NCBI GenBank assembly: GCA_023150295.1
Contig: JAKLLE010000020.1
Span: 1 to 52,342 of the forward strand
Length of the DNA stretch: 52,342 nt
Source of the DNA: Giesbergeria sp.
GTDB lineage: Bacteria; Pseudomonadota; Gammaproteobacteria; Burkholderiales; Burkholderiaceae_C
Reading direction: 5' to 3'
Shown: in pieces, positions 8,157-17,451 of the stretch
Numbering within the stretch: position 1 is the stretch's first letter
Layout: the number at the start of each line of letters is the position of its first letter
Made by a program: the position numbers and the translations under genes
The notes under the pieces: model-generated
What the model saw: the letters and a program-made list of their open reading frames with translations, nothing else
Database searches by the model: none
What the model was told of the DNA's origin: nothing

Positions 8157-9284
8157 TCAGCGCGTTCCCATGGCCTGGCGGGCCATCCATTCCTTGAGCG
8201 GGCCGCTGCGGTCAAAGCCCAGCATGCCCCAGTTGCGCAGCAGTTGCCACGGTGGCTGGGGCAGGGAGAACAGGCGCTGCAAGCCGTCGGTGGTCAGGCC
8301 CATGGGCAGCAGGGCGGTTTTGCGTTGGCGTTCGTAGCGCCGCAGCAAGCGCAGGTCGCCGGTGCTGCGCCAGGTTTCGCGCTGGGCCAGCACCTGGGCC
8401 AGGGCCTGCACGTCGCCCAGGCCCAGATTCAGGCCCTGGCCGGTGAGGGGGTGTACGTTGTGCGCGGCGTCTCCCGCCAGGGCCCAACTGGCGCCGTGCT
8501 GGCCGGCCAGCGCGCCGCACCAATGCCGCGCCTGGGCGTATTGCAGTGGCCAGGTCACACGTGCGCCACGGGTGTGCAGGGCGCCCAGCGTGCCCTGGCT
8601 GGCGGCCAGCAGGCGGCGGGCAAAGGATTCGTCGTCCAGGGCCTGCAGTTCCTGCGCTAGCGCGGGCTGCACCGACCAGACGACCGCCACGCCATGGCCC
8701 CGGGGGCCGTCGAGCGGCAGGAACGCCAGAATGCTGCCGTCTGGCGCAAACCACTGGCGCGCCACCTGCCCGTGGGGGTGTTCGCACTCCAGCCGTGTGG
8801 CAATGGCGTGGTGGGGATAGGGGGTCATGTCGAACTGCGCGCCGAATTCCTCGCGCGTGCGGCTGGCGCGGCCTTCGCAGACCACGGTCAGCGGCGCGGC
8901 CACGGGCTCGGACACCATTTCCACCAGGGGCTGAAAGCGCACAGCGTCCTGCAGGCGCGCTTCCAGTGCGGGCACATCGACGATCCAGGCCAGGGCGTCT
9001 GTGCCCTGGGTGGCGGCATCAAACACCACGCGCCCGTCCTGGTCACCCGCCACTTCCATGCGCGCGACCGGGGTCGCGTGGTGTGCGTCGGGCCAGGTAC
9101 GCAAGCCTTCCAGCAGGCTGCGCGAAGCCGCGTTCAGGGCATAGGCCCGTACATCGGAGCCCGTGGCCGGGCCGGCCGGGTGGGCCACCAGGGCGACCGA
9201 GAGTCGCTCGCGGGCCAGCAGCAGCGCCAGTGTGCGGCCCACCACGCCTGCGCCGCGGATACAAATATCGAAGGATTGCGCCAT
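8157..9284 (-). CDS. UbiH/UbiF/COQ6-family FAD-dependent hydroxylase
   Basis: A 375-residue flavoprotein monooxygenase of the kind that hydroxylates the ubiquinone ring. It has an N-terminal Rossmann motif GAGVVG (11-16), a DVRAYALN segment, and the C-terminal FAD motif GDAAHNVHPLTGQGLN. The start ATG at 9284 immediately precedes the Rossmann fold; the frame extends far upstream but without sense. Ubiquinone synthesis is inferred from the family. Which ring position it modifies cannot be told, and several paralogues usually exist in one genome. It is divergent from the MOSC gene, 66 bp apart. Confidence 0.87.
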   Translation of the reverse strand: MAQSFDICIRGAGVVGRTLALLLARERLSVALVAHPAGPATGSDVRAYALNAASRSLLEGLRTWPDAHHATPVARMEVAGDQDGRVVFDAATQGTDALAWIVDVPALEARLQDAVRFQPLVEMVSEPVAAPLTVVCEGRASRTREEFGAQFDMTPYPHHAIATRLECEHPHGQVARQWFAPDGSILAFLPLDGPRGHGVAVVWSVQPALAQELQALDDESFARRLLAASQGTLGALHTRGARVTWPLQYAQARHWCGALAGQHGASWALAGDAAHNVHPLTGQGLNLGLGDVQALAQVLAQRETWRSTGDLRLLRRYERQRKTALLPMGLTTDGLQRLFSLPQPPWQLLRNWGMLGFDRSGPLKEWMARQAMGTR

Positions 9285-9350
9285 GCCGGGGATTGTAGGA
9301 GCGCCGCCCTGGCCCTGTGGCGCGCAGGTACTCTGAGGGGAGAGGGCGCT

Positions 9351-10283
9351 ATGCTTGCGTCTTTTGTGGCCGCTGCGCCACTTGTCTTGCCGGGCCCTGT
9401 GATGACCTTTGACTCCGAAGCCGACCTGGGCGGTGCCGTGGCACGCCTGTTTGTGTACCCCGTCAAGTCCTGCGCGGGCGTGGAGGTGCAGGAGGCCGTG
9501 CTGACCGAGGCGGGCCTGGAATACGACCGGGCCTGGATGCTCGTCGATGACCGTTACCGCTTCCTGACCCAGCGCAGCCTGCCGCGCATGGCGCTGGTGC
9601 GCCCGCACATCGACCGCGCACGCGGCCTGCTGGTGCTGCAGGCCCCTGGCCAGGACGATCTGGCCGTGCCACTGGCGCCTGTGCAGGGCGCGCCAACCCT
9701 GGTGGTGGAGGTCTGGCAAGACCAAGTGAACGCGTGGGACATGGGCGACACGGCGGCGCACTGGTTCAGCACCTTCTTGGGCCAGCCCTGCCGCATGGTG
9801 CGCTTTGACCCGGCGCAGCGCCGCTTGTCCAGTCTGCGCTGGACGCAGGGTCGTGCAGTGCCCAACCAGTTCAGCGACGGCTTTCCGGTGCTGCTGACCA
9901 GCATGGCGTCGTTGGACGATCTCAACGCCCGGCTCCAGGCGGCAGGCCATGGCGCCGTGGGCATGGAGCGCTTTCGGCCCAACGTGGTGATTGACGGCGT
10001 GCAGTCCCATGACGAAGACCGCATCGACCTGCTGCGCATCGACGCGCAGCCGGGGCCCATCCACCTGCAGCCGGTCAAGCCCTGCGCCCGCTGCCCCATT
10101 CCCAACATCGACCCTGCCACGGCACACAGCGACCCGGCCGTGGGGGACACCTTGCGCAGCTACCGCCAGGATCGGCGCCTGGACGGCGCAGTGACCTTTG
10201 GCATGAACGCCATGGTGCTGCAGGGTGCGGGCCAGGTACTGCGCGTGGGCCAGCGCATTGCCGCCGACCTGTCTTTCGATTGA
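9351..10283 (+). CDS. MOSC-domain protein
   Basis: The 310-residue product has an N-terminal MOSC_N beta-barrel region (VARLFVYPVKSCAGVEVQEA) and a C-terminal MOSC domain with the conserved cysteine motif KPCARCPIPNID, the presumed Mo/S carrier site seen in molybdenum cofactor sulfurases and YcbX-like reductase partners. The start at 9351 has a Shine-Dalgarno (GGAG, 8 nt). The alternative ATG at 9402 fits the usual family length (293 residues) better but lacks one. The substrate is unknown. Confidence 0.82.
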   Translation: MLASFVAAAPLVLPGPVMTFDSEADLGGAVARLFVYPVKSCAGVEVQEAVLTEAGLEYDRAWMLVDDRYRFLTQRSLPRMALVRPHIDRARGLLVLQAPGQDDLAVPLAPVQGAPTLVVEVWQDQVNAWDMGDTAAHWFSTFLGQPCRMVRFDPAQRRLSSLRWTQGRAVPNQFSDGFPVLLTSMASLDDLNARLQAAGHGAVGMERFRPNVVIDGVQSHDEDRIDLLRIDAQPGPIHLQPVKPCARCPIPNIDPATAHSDPAVGDTLRSYRQDRRLDGAVTFGMNAMVLQGAGQVLRVGQRIAADLSFD

Positions 10284-10310
10284 GCGGCTGGGTTCACGGG
10301 GCGCGGGCCG

Positions 10311-10316
10311 TAAAAT
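10311..10316 (+). promoter_or_regulatory. Possible -10 box for ychF
   Basis: TAAAAT in the 70-bp gap before ychF, in the GTAAAAT context that recurs before other genes here (for example 45812-45817 before secA). No good -35 box is visible. Confidence 0.3.
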
Positions 10317-10353
10317 GCCCGGTTTTCCCCGATAGACACCAGAAAGCCCTGCC

Positions 10354-11448
10354 ATGAGCCTGAAATGCGGCATCGTGGGCCTGCCCAATGTGGGCAAGTC
10401 CACCCTCTTCAACGCGCTGACCAAGGCTGGCATTGCCGCCGAGAACTACCCGTTCTGCACCATCGAGCCCAACACGGGTGTGGTGGAAGTGCCCGATCCG
10501 CGCCTGCAACAGTTGGCCGAGATCATCCAGCCCGAACGCATCGTGCCCGCCATCGTAGAGTTCGTGGACATTGCGGGCCTGGTGGCTGGCGCCAGCAAGG
10601 GCGAGGGCCTGGGCAACCAGTTCCTGGCGCACATCCGCGAGACCGACGCCATCGTCAACGTGGTGCGCTGCTTTGAAGACCCCAACGTGATCCACGTCGC
10701 AGGCCGTGTGGACCCGATTGCCGACATCGAGGTCATCCAGACCGAGCTGTGCCTGGCCGACCTGGGCACCGTGGAAAAGAGCCTGCAGCGCTACACCAAG
10801 GCGGCCAAGAGCGGCAACGACAAGGAAGCCGCCAAGCTGGTGCAGGTGCTCACGCGCGTGCAGGCCGCGCTGGACCAGGGCACGCCCGTGCGCGCGCTCG
10901 AATTCACCGACGAGGAAAGCGCGCTGCTCAAGCCGCTGTGCCTCATCACGGCCAAGCGCGCCATGTTTGTGGGCAACGTGGCCGAGGACGGATTTGACAA
11001 CAACCCGCTGCTCGACCGCCTGAAGGAATACGCAGACAAGCAGAATGCGCCCGTGGTCGCCATCTGCGCCAAGATCGAAGCCGAACTGGCCGAAATGGAC
11101 GACGCCGACCGGCTGGAATTCCTCAAGGAGCTGGGCCAGGACGAACCCGGCCTGAACCGCCTGATCCGCGCAGGCTTCAAGCTGCTGGGCCTGCAGACCT
11201 ACTTCACTGCTGGCGTCAAGGAAGTGCGCGCCTGGACCATCCACATCGGCGACACCGCGCCCATGGCGGCCGGGGTGATCCACGGCGACTTCGAGCGCGG
11301 CTTCATCCGCGCCCAGACCATCGCGTTCGAGGACTTCATCCAGTACAAGGGTGAGCAGGGCGCCAAGGATGCCGGCAAGATGCGCGCCGAGGGCAAGGAC
11401 TACGTCGTCAAGGATGGCGACGTGATGAACTTCCTGTTCAACGTGTGA
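10354..11448 (+). CDS. ychF: Redox-responsive ATPase/GTPase YchF
   Basis: A 364-residue Obg-family P-loop protein. It has the G1 motif GLPNVGKST near residues 8-16, the G3 region [17 protein letters not shown], a coiled-coil insertion in the middle and the C-terminal TGS domain ending in the conserved [17 protein letters not shown]. In E. coli YchF binds ribosomes and hydrolyses ATP rather than GTP. Its stop overlaps the GTG of rarD, so the two are translationally coupled. Confidence 0.97.
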   Translation: MSLKCGIVGLPNVGKSTLFNALTKAGIAAENYPFCTIEPNTGVVEVPDPRLQQLAEIIQPERIVPAIVEFVDIAGLVAGASKGEGLGNQFLAHIRETDAIVNVVRCFEDPNVIHVAGRVDPIADIEVIQTELCLADLGTVEKSLQRYTKAAKSGNDKEAAKLVQVLTRVQAALDQGTPVRALEFTDEESALLKPLCLITAKRAMFVGNVAEDGFDNNPLLDRLKEYADKQNAPVVAICAKIEAELAEMDDADRLEFLKELGQDEPGLNRLIRAGFKLLGLQTYFTAGVKEVRAWTIHIGDTAPMAAGVIHGDFERGFIRAQTIAFEDFIQYKGEQGAKDAGKMRAEGKDYVVKDGDVMNFLFNV

Positions 11449-12323
11449 GTCCGGGCCTGCTCTACGCGGCCCTGGCCTACCTGTCCTGGGGGCTGTTCCC
11501 GCTGTATTTCCACCAGGTGGCCAGCGTGCCCGCGCTGGAGGTGGTGCTGCACCGCACGCTGTGGTCGCTGGTGTTTGTGCTCGGCGTCTTGGTGCTGCGC
11601 AGGCAGTGGGCCTGGGTGCGCGAGGTGCTGCGCCAGCCCCGGGTGCTGGGTGCGTTTGCACTGTCGGCGCTCTTGCTCGCGGCCAACTGGGTGACCTACG
11701 TGTGGGCGGTGCACCACGGGCATGTGGTGGATTCCAGCCTGGGCTACTTCATCCTGCCCCTGGTCAATGTGGGGCTGGGTTTTGTGTTTCTGCACGAGCG
11801 TCCGCGCCCAGGGCAGTGGGCGGCAGTGGCCGTGGCGGCCTGCGGGGTGCTGTGGCTCACGGTGCAGGCCGGGCGGGTGCCGTGGATTGCGCTCATCCTG
11901 GCGGTGACCTTTGGCTTCTATGGGCTGTTGCGCAAGGTGGCGGTGCTGGGTGCGCTGGAGGGCCTGGCGCTGGAAACCATGGTGCTGGCCCCGGTCACGG
12001 TGGCGGTGCTGGGCTGGTGGGCGCTGCGGGGGCAGGGCGCCTTGGTGCAGGGCGATGCGTCCACCCTGGGCTGGCTCATGCTGGCTGGGCCGATCACGGC
12101 CATTCCTTTGCTGTGGTTTGCCGCAGGCGCGCGCCGCATCCCGCTGGCAACCATGGGCATCCTGCAGTACATCTCGCCCAGCATGCAATTGCTGCTGGGG
12201 GTGTGGTGGTTTGGCGAGCTGTTCGAGCAGGGGCGCATGCTGGGCTTTGGCTTGATCTGGGCGGCGCTGCTGCTGTACAGCCTGGAAGGCTGGGGTCACC
12301 TGCGCCGCGCTGCTCGGCGCTGA
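11445..12323 (+). CDS. rarD: RarD-type EamA-family transporter
   Basis: A 292-residue, very hydrophobic protein with about ten membrane segments in two EamA-like halves, matching RarD permeases. Motifs [11 protein letters not shown] near the N-terminus and [14 protein letters not shown] late in the second half are typical of RarD. The substrate is not established for the family. The GTG start overlaps the ychF stop by 4 bp (GTGA). Confidence 0.88.
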   Translation: MSPGLLYAALAYLSWGLFPLYFHQVASVPALEVVLHRTLWSLVFVLGVLVLRRQWAWVREVLRQPRVLGAFALSALLLAANWVTYVWAVHHGHVVDSSLGYFILPLVNVGLGFVFLHERPRPGQWAAVAVAACGVLWLTVQAGRVPWIALILAVTFGFYGLLRKVAVLGALEGLALETMVLAPVTVAVLGWWALRGQGALVQGDASTLGWLMLAGPITAIPLLWFAAGARRIPLATMGILQYISPSMQLLLGVWWFGELFEQGRMLGFGLIWAALLLYSLEGWGHLRRAARR

Positions 12324-12469
12324 TGGGGTCTGACAGCAGGTGCTGCGCTACTGGTAAACACCGAGGCGGGGTGAAAGAGGGAACCGTAACATGCGCGGTT
12401 TACTTTCCACCGGGTGTGGTTTCATGGTTGCCACGGCGCCTTCAAAGGCCCTGTTTGTAACCAATGGTG

Positions 12470-12498
12470 TTGTTTTTGCCGGGCGCCGGCATGATACT
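12470..12498 (+). promoter_or_regulatory. Candidate sigma-70 promoter of the diguanylate cyclase gene
   Basis: TTGTTT (12470-12475), 17-bp spacer, GATACT (12493-12498), 100 bp upstream of the ATG. The 275-bp gap after rarD holds no other recognisable feature. Confidence 0.45.
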
Positions 12499-12598
12499 GT
12501 CGCTCAGTTGACTCGAACGCCGTCGCGAAGGTGGCGGCTTGGGTTGGCAGGGCTGTTTTTTCCCCTTCGTCCTCTGGGTACCGCCACCCCCTTGATCC

Positions 12599-13906
12599 AT
12601 GTTCGCCGCTCGCAGCAAACCGCAGTTCTCGACCACGGACGTCTTTCCATTGACCGACGCGATCATGGATTTCGACGATTCCGCGGCAGAGGTGGTGCGC
12701 CTTTCGCGGCGCGAGGTCGATGTGCGCCGCCTGCCCGGGCAGCGCACCCTATTCCAGAAATGGCTCATCGCCATCAGCCTGGTGAGCCTGTACCTCATGG
12801 TGGTGGTAGTGTTCCATGCCCTGGGCATGGTGCAGACGGAGACGATCATGGCACTGGGCGCCATGATCGGCGGTGGGCTGCTGCTGTTCCTGGCCGTTTT
12901 CAAGTCGGGCCTGAACCGCAAGTTTGCTGAAAAGCGCCTCAAGTTTCCCATCGTGGCTTGCGCCCTCGGCGGCCTGCTCGTGGTGTTTTATCTCGACCCC
13001 GTCACCCAGATTGCGCTGGCGCCATTTGCCTTTGTGGCGCTGGCCTATGGCATGTACCGCATCCAGCGCGTGCAGGCCTACCTGCTGGGCTTTCTTTTTC
13101 TGGCCGGGTACGCCACGGTGGTGGCGCTGCATTACTGGGAGCAGCAGAACGAGGCCTTGCTGCGCCTGGAACTGATGCACCTGCTGGCGCTGGGGGCCGC
13201 CTTCCCGGCCTTCCTGTTCCTGATTGCCAAGGTGCAGTTGCTGCACCACATCCTGCACCGCGCCAGCCGCAAGATCAAGAACATCCAGGAAGACGCGCAG
13301 CGCGACACCTTGCTGGGCTGCTTCAACCGCCGCTACATCGTGGCGGCCCTTGAAGAGCAGCGCCAGGTGGCCGACGAAACCGGCATTCCTCTGTGCCTGG
13401 CGGTCATCGACCTGGACCACTTCAAGCGCATCAACGACGAGCTGGGCCACCTGGGCGGCGACGAGGTGCTGCGCCACTTTGCCCGCGTGGCCCAGGACAA
13501 CGTGCGGGCCGGAGATATTTTCGGGCGCTACGGGGGCGAGGAATTTTTGCTGATCTTCCCTGCCACCTCGCTGCTGCCCGCGCTCAATACCTGCGAGCGC
13601 ATCCGCGCCCAGGTCGAGGCGCAGGCCTGGAAGGGGCTGTCGCGCGGCAAGGTGACAGTGTCGATTGGCGTGACCCAGTATGTGCCGGGCGAGTCGGTGC
13701 TCGAGTTCTTCTCGCGCGCCGACACGGCCACCTACATGGCCAAGGAAGGCGGGCGCAACCAGGTGGTGGTAGAGGAACCCACCCGCAAGGGCGATCCGTC
13801 CGTCACGATCGAGCGCATCCCGGACGAGGACGAAGACCTGGAGCCTGACGTGACGCAGCCTTCTCCGCTGGAGCCGGAGCGGCGCTTTGCTTCCAGCAGG
13901 GGCTGA
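12599..13906 (+). CDS. Membrane-bound diguanylate cyclase (GGDEF)
   Basis: A 435-residue protein with six hydrophobic segments (about 54-74, 84-101, 115-132, 136-152, 158-178, 192-212), a short linker and a GGDEF domain. The active site reads GGEEF (312-316). The product-inhibition I-site RAGD (303-306) is placed exactly five residues upstream, so the enzyme should make c-di-GMP and be feedback-inhibited. An acidic 40-residue tail follows. ATG 12599 gives a 50-residue N-terminal extension; the in-frame ATG at 12665 is a plausible alternative. The 3' end overlaps the start of the kinase gene by 20 bp. Confidence 0.93.
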   Translation: MFAARSKPQFSTTDVFPLTDAIMDFDDSAAEVVRLSRREVDVRRLPGQRTLFQKWLIAISLVSLYLMVVVVFHALGMVQTETIMALGAMIGGGLLLFLAVFKSGLNRKFAEKRLKFPIVACALGGLLVVFYLDPVTQIALAPFAFVALAYGMYRIQRVQAYLLGFLFLAGYATVVALHYWEQQNEALLRLELMHLLALGAAFPAFLFLIAKVQLLHHILHRASRKIKNIQEDAQRDTLLGCFNRRYIVAALEEQRQVADETGIPLCLAVIDLDHFKRINDELGHLGGDEVLRHFARVAQDNVRAGDIFGRYGGEEFLLIFPATSLLPALNTCERIRAQVEAQAWKGLSRGKVTVSIGVTQYVPGESVLEFFSRADTATYMAKEGGRNQVVVEEPTRKGDPSVTIERIPDEDEDLEPDVTQPSPLEPERRFASSRG

Positions 13907-15494
13907 TGGGCCCACGGGGTCGCAGGCCGAACAGCGCCTGCGCGCCTTGCAGGGCCAGCCTGCCGCCTTTGGCCCCGGCGTGGCTGCGGTGGACTGGATC
14001 GAAACCCACATCTCCTGGCTGCTGCTGGCCGGAGACCGGGTGTACAAGTTCAAGAAGCCCCTGAAGCTCGATTTCCTTGACTTCAGTACCCGCGCCCTGC
14101 GCCGCGCCGCGTGTGAGGAAGAGCTGCGCATCAACCGCCGCACCGCGCCCGCCCTCTACCTGGGGCTGGTGGGGTTGGCGGGAACGGCTGCCCAGGGCCC
14201 GCGCTTGCAGCCGCTGGAGCAGGCCCCTCAAGACGCCGAGCCGGCCGTCTGCATGCACCGCTTTGCGCAGGAAGATGTGCTTTTGCAGCGCCTGCAGGCC
14301 GGGCAACTGGACGGTGCGCACATGGATGCCCTGGCGCGCGAAGTTACCCGTTTCCATGGCGCGTCTTGCGTGGCCAGCCCTGCGCAGGGCTGGGGCACAC
14401 CCCAGGCGGTGCAGGCGCCGGTGCGCGACTGTCTTGCTGCCCTGCAGGCTCTGGCCGATGGCGGGTGGGATGCGCTGCTGCCCGCGCTGCAGCCACTGGG
14501 CCCCTGGTGCCAGCAGCAGGGCAATGCCCTGGCGCCCGTGTTCGAGGCGCGGCGCCTGGCTGGGCGGGTGCGCGAATGCCATGGCGACCTGCACCTGGGC
14601 AACCTGGTGCTGCTGGACGGGCAGCCGCAGGCCTTTGATGCCATCGAGTTCAATCCCGCACTGCGCTGGATCGATGTGGTGGCCGACATTGCGTTTTTGG
14701 CCATGGATCTGCAGGCGCGTGGCCGGGCTGATCTGGCCTGGCGCTTTCTGGACGCCTGGCTGGCGCAGGAGGGTGACTTTGCCGGGATGGCTGTGCTGCG
14801 CTACTACACCGTGTACCGCGCCCTGGTACGCGCGCGGGTGGCGGGCCTGCGCGCCACCCAGGCCTTGCCTGCGTCGGCCCAAGCCATGGCACGCGCCGAA
14901 TGCGCGCAGTACCTGGCGCTCGCCCGCCAGTGCATGCAGCCCCACAGCGCAGAGCTGTGGCTCACCCATGGCCTGTCGGGCTCGGGCAAAAGCACGCAGG
15001 CCCTGGCCCTGGTGCAGGCACGCGGTGGGGTACGCCTGCGCGCCGATGTGGAGCGCAAGCGCCTTTTCGGCCTGGCGCCTGGGGCGGGCAGCGCGGCCAT
15101 CGAGGGCGGCATCTACACCGCGCAGGCCACCCAGCGCACCTACGAACACCTGCGCCAGCAGGCGCGTCTGGTGCTGCAGTCGGGCTACACCGTGCTGGTG
15201 GACGCGAGCTTTCTGGACCCGGCCATGCGCGCGCCGTTTCTGGCCTTGGCGCAAGAGCTGGGCGTGGTCTGCCGCATCCTGGCTTTCGAGGCGCCGCTGG
15301 CCGTGCTGCGCGAGCGTGTGCGTGCGCGCCAGCAGGCGGGCGGCGATCCGTCCGAAGCCGATGAGGCGGTGCTGTTGGCGCAATGGGCTGCGCGCCAGCC
15401 GTTTTCTGCCGCAGAGCAAGGCCATGTGTTGCGGGTGGACACCACGCGGGCGGTCGATTGGAACCGCCTGCTGCCTATGGTTCAGACGAAGTAA
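13887..15494 (+). CDS. APH-like phosphotransferase fused to P-loop kinase
   Basis: The 535-residue protein has an N-terminal aminoglycoside-phosphotransferase-like domain (about 1-345) with the catalytic-loop motif CHGDLHLGNL and the metal motif FDAIEFN. A C-terminal AAA_33-type kinase domain follows, with Walker A GLSGSGKST near residue 365. Fusions of this type are widespread; I know no proven substrate. The TTG start is chosen because GGAG lies 7 nt upstream and the protein would otherwise lack its first helix. It overlaps the cyclase gene by 20 bp, so the two are probably coupled. Its 3' end overlaps yqaA on the other strand by 13 bp. Confidence 0.85.
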   Translation: MLPAGADGPTGSQAEQRLRALQGQPAAFGPGVAAVDWIETHISWLLLAGDRVYKFKKPLKLDFLDFSTRALRRAACEEELRINRRTAPALYLGLVGLAGTAAQGPRLQPLEQAPQDAEPAVCMHRFAQEDVLLQRLQAGQLDGAHMDALAREVTRFHGASCVASPAQGWGTPQAVQAPVRDCLAALQALADGGWDALLPALQPLGPWCQQQGNALAPVFEARRLAGRVRECHGDLHLGNLVLLDGQPQAFDAIEFNPALRWIDVVADIAFLAMDLQARGRADLAWRFLDAWLAQEGDFAGMAVLRYYTVYRALVRARVAGLRATQALPASAQAMARAECAQYLALARQCMQPHSAELWLTHGLSGSGKSTQALALVQARGGVRLRADVERKRLFGLAPGAGSAAIEGGIYTAQATQRTYEHLRQQARLVLQSGYTVLVDASFLDPAMRAPFLALAQELGVVCRILAFEAPLAVLRERVRARQQAGGDPSEADEAVLLAQWAARQPFSAAEQGHVLRVDTTRAVDWNRLLPMVQTK

Positions 15495-15946
15495 AGCAGC
15501 GCCGAGGTCATGACCAGGTAGCGCAGAAATTTGCCCACCGCCATGTAGGCCATGCAAGGCCAGAACGGCAGCTTGAGCCAGCCTGCCACGGCGCACAGCG
15601 GGTCGCCCACCACGGGCAACCAGCTCAGCAGGCAGGCCTTGGCGCCAAACTTTTGCAGCCAGGCCAGGGCGCGGGATTCGCGGCGGTAGCCCCGCGCCCG
15701 GTCCACCACCTTGTGCGCGCCCAGGCCTACCCACCAGCTGATGCCGCCACCCAGCGTGTTGCCCACCGTGGCCACCAGGATGGCGGGCCAGAACAGGTCG
15801 GGGTTGAGTTTGATGAGCCCGAACACCGCGGGCTCCGAGCCCACGGGCAACAGCGTGGCCGACACCAAAGCCACCACGAACACGGTGCTCAGACCGAATT
15901 GCGGCAGGGCCAGCCACTGCATCAAGGCATGCATCCAGGGTTCCAT
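15482..15946 (-). CDS. YqaA-family membrane protein (DedA/SNARE-like)
   Basis: The 154-residue integral membrane protein carries the family's ATLLPVGSEP segment and the re-entrant region around ATVGNTLGG, as in YqaA and DedA relatives implicated in lipid or ion transport. The ATG at 15946 was chosen; upstream in-frame sequence is Arg- and Pro-rich and not protein-like for this family. Convergent with the kinase gene (13-bp overlap) and divergent from dusB (145 bp). Confidence 0.85.
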   Translation of the reverse strand: MEPWMHALMQWLALPQFGLSTVFVVALVSATLLPVGSEPAVFGLIKLNPDLFWPAILVATVGNTLGGGISWWVGLGAHKVVDRARGYRRESRALAWLQKFGAKACLLSWLPVVGDPLCAVAGWLKLPFWPCMAYMAVGKFLRYLVMTSALLYFV

Positions 15947-16091
15947 GGGGGGCGAGTGTAGGGGCTGCGCAGCCGCTGCTGGCGGGGCCGGCGCAAATCC
16001 CCGGCGGGGCATGCGCCTGTGCTTCGTGGTGCTGAAAGTTTCAGCAGCTACAATCCTGCCTCCTTTTTCAGCACCCGCCATTTTCCCCACC

Positions 16092-17141
16092 ATGCGCATC
16101 GGCCCCCACCTCCTGGCGAACCGCTTGTTCGTCGCGCCGATGGCCGGGGTCACGGACCGCCCGTTCCGGCGCCTGTGCAAGCAGTGGGGGGCGGGCTACG
16201 CGGTCAGCGAAATGGTGACCTCGCGCCCCGATCTGTGGAACAGCCTCAAGACCTCGCGCCGCGCCGACCACACCGGCGAGCCCGGCCCCATTGCCGTGCA
16301 GATTGCAGGCACAGAGCCCGGCATGATGGCCGATGCGGCGCGCTACAACGTGGACCGCGGCGCACAGATCATCGACATCAACATGGGCTGCCCGGCCAAG
16401 AAGGTGTGCAACAAATGGGCTGGCTCTGCGCTGATGCAGGACGAGGCCCTGGCCGTGGCCATTGCCCAGGCCGTGGTGCAGGCCTGCGCGCCGCTGAATG
16501 TGCCCGTCACGCTCAAGATGCGCACCGGCTGGAGCGCGCAGCAGCGCAATGCGGTGGCGCTGGCGCGCCGGTTCGAGGACGTGGGCGTGCAGATGCTCAC
16601 CGTGCACGGGCGCACGCGCGAGCAGGGCTACCAGGGCCAGGCCGAATACGACACCATCGCCGCCGTGAAGGCGCAGGTCGCCATTCCCGTGGTGGCCAAT
16701 GGCGACATCACCAGCCCGCACAAGGCGCGCGAGGTGCTGGCCTGCACCGGGGCCGACGCCATCATGGTGGGCCGCGCAGCCCAGGGTAGGCCCTGGATCT
16801 TCCGCGAGATCGGCCACTTCCTGGCCACGGGCGAGCAGTTGGCGCCGCCGCTGGTGGCCGAGGTGCGGCGCCTGCTGCTGGATCACCTGCTGGACCACTA
16901 CCAGCTCTATGGCGAAGCCAGCGGTGTGCGCAGTGCGCGCAAGCACATTGGCTGGTACGTGCGGGGTCTGCCGGGGGGCGACGATTTTCGACAACACATC
17001 AACACCATCACCGACAGCCGTGTGCAATGGGAGGCGGTGGCAGGTTTCTTCGACGCCCTGGGCGAGCGCATGGACCGCCTGCCTGCCCCCGACCACGGTG
17101 TGCACGGTGAGCCACAAGAACAAGAGGGATTGGCTGCATGA
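16092..17141 (+). CDS. dusB: tRNA-dihydrouridine synthase B
   Basis: A 349-residue FMN-dependent TIM barrel that reduces uridine in tRNA (position 17 in E. coli). It has the N-terminal APMAGVTDRPFR motif, the active-site cysteine C106 in NMGCPAKKVCNK, and the phosphate-binding VGRAAQGRPW. It overlaps fis by 4 bp (ATGA). The dusB-fis operon is the standard arrangement in proteobacteria and supports the B subtype. A possible -10 TACAAT lies at 16049-16054. Confidence 0.96.
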   Translation: MRIGPHLLANRLFVAPMAGVTDRPFRRLCKQWGAGYAVSEMVTSRPDLWNSLKTSRRADHTGEPGPIAVQIAGTEPGMMADAARYNVDRGAQIIDINMGCPAKKVCNKWAGSALMQDEALAVAIAQAVVQACAPLNVPVTLKMRTGWSAQQRNAVALARRFEDVGVQMLTVHGRTREQGYQGQAEYDTIAAVKAQVAIPVVANGDITSPHKAREVLACTGADAIMVGRAAQGRPWIFREIGHFLATGEQLAPPLVAEVRRLLLDHLLDHYQLYGEASGVRSARKHIGWYVRGLPGGDDFRQHINTITDSRVQWEAVAGFFDALGERMDRLPAPDHGVHGEPQEQEGLAA

Positions 17142-17371
17142 GCAAGAAACACATCGAGGAATGCGTGCGCGAGAGCCTGCAGGGCTACTTTCGCGACTTG
17201 GGCGGCGAGACGCCCGACGGCATGTACGACATGCTGGTGCGCGTGGTCGAGAAGCCGTTGCTGGAAGTGGTGATGAGCCACGCCGACCACAACCAGTCGC
17301 GCGCGGCAGAATGGCTGGGCCTGAACCGCAACACGCTGCGCAAGAAGCTGGTCGAACACAAGTTGTTGTGA
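17138..17371 (+). CDS. fis: Fis-family nucleoid/transcription regulator
   Basis: A 77-residue protein, shorter at the N-terminus than E. coli Fis (98). It is nearly all the helical core plus the C-terminal helix-turn-helix NQSRAAEWLGLNRNTLRKKL. It is expected to bend DNA and regulate growth-linked genes. The ATG overlaps the dusB stop. The stop codon is followed at once by an R1 repeat. Confidence 0.95.
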   Translation: MSKKHIEECVRESLQGYFRDLGGETPDGMYDMLVRVVEKPLLEVVMSHADHNQSRAAEWLGLNRNTLRKKLVEHKLL

Positions 17372-17436
17372 TTTGCTATCAAAATAATAGCTGCTTGCGC
17401 ATGATGGATAAGCGCTAGAGCCCGATTTCATTTAAA
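17372..17436 (+). repeat. R1 repeat between fis and purH
   Basis: The fullest R1 copy. An AT-rich inverted pair TTTGCTAT...AATAATAGC is followed by GCGC...TGATGGATAAGCGC, then CTAGAGCC and a T/A-rich tail ending TCATTTAAA. It fills most of the 80-bp fis-purH gap and lies 15 bp from the purH ATG. Confidence 0.8.
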
Positions 17437-17451
17437 CCCACCACCTCCACC

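Noticed and set aside
12391-12930. Plus-strand frame overlapping the 5' half of the GGDEF gene
   Set aside because: It is out of frame with a gene that has clear membrane segments and a full GGDEF domain; the translation is Arg/Pro/Gly-rich.
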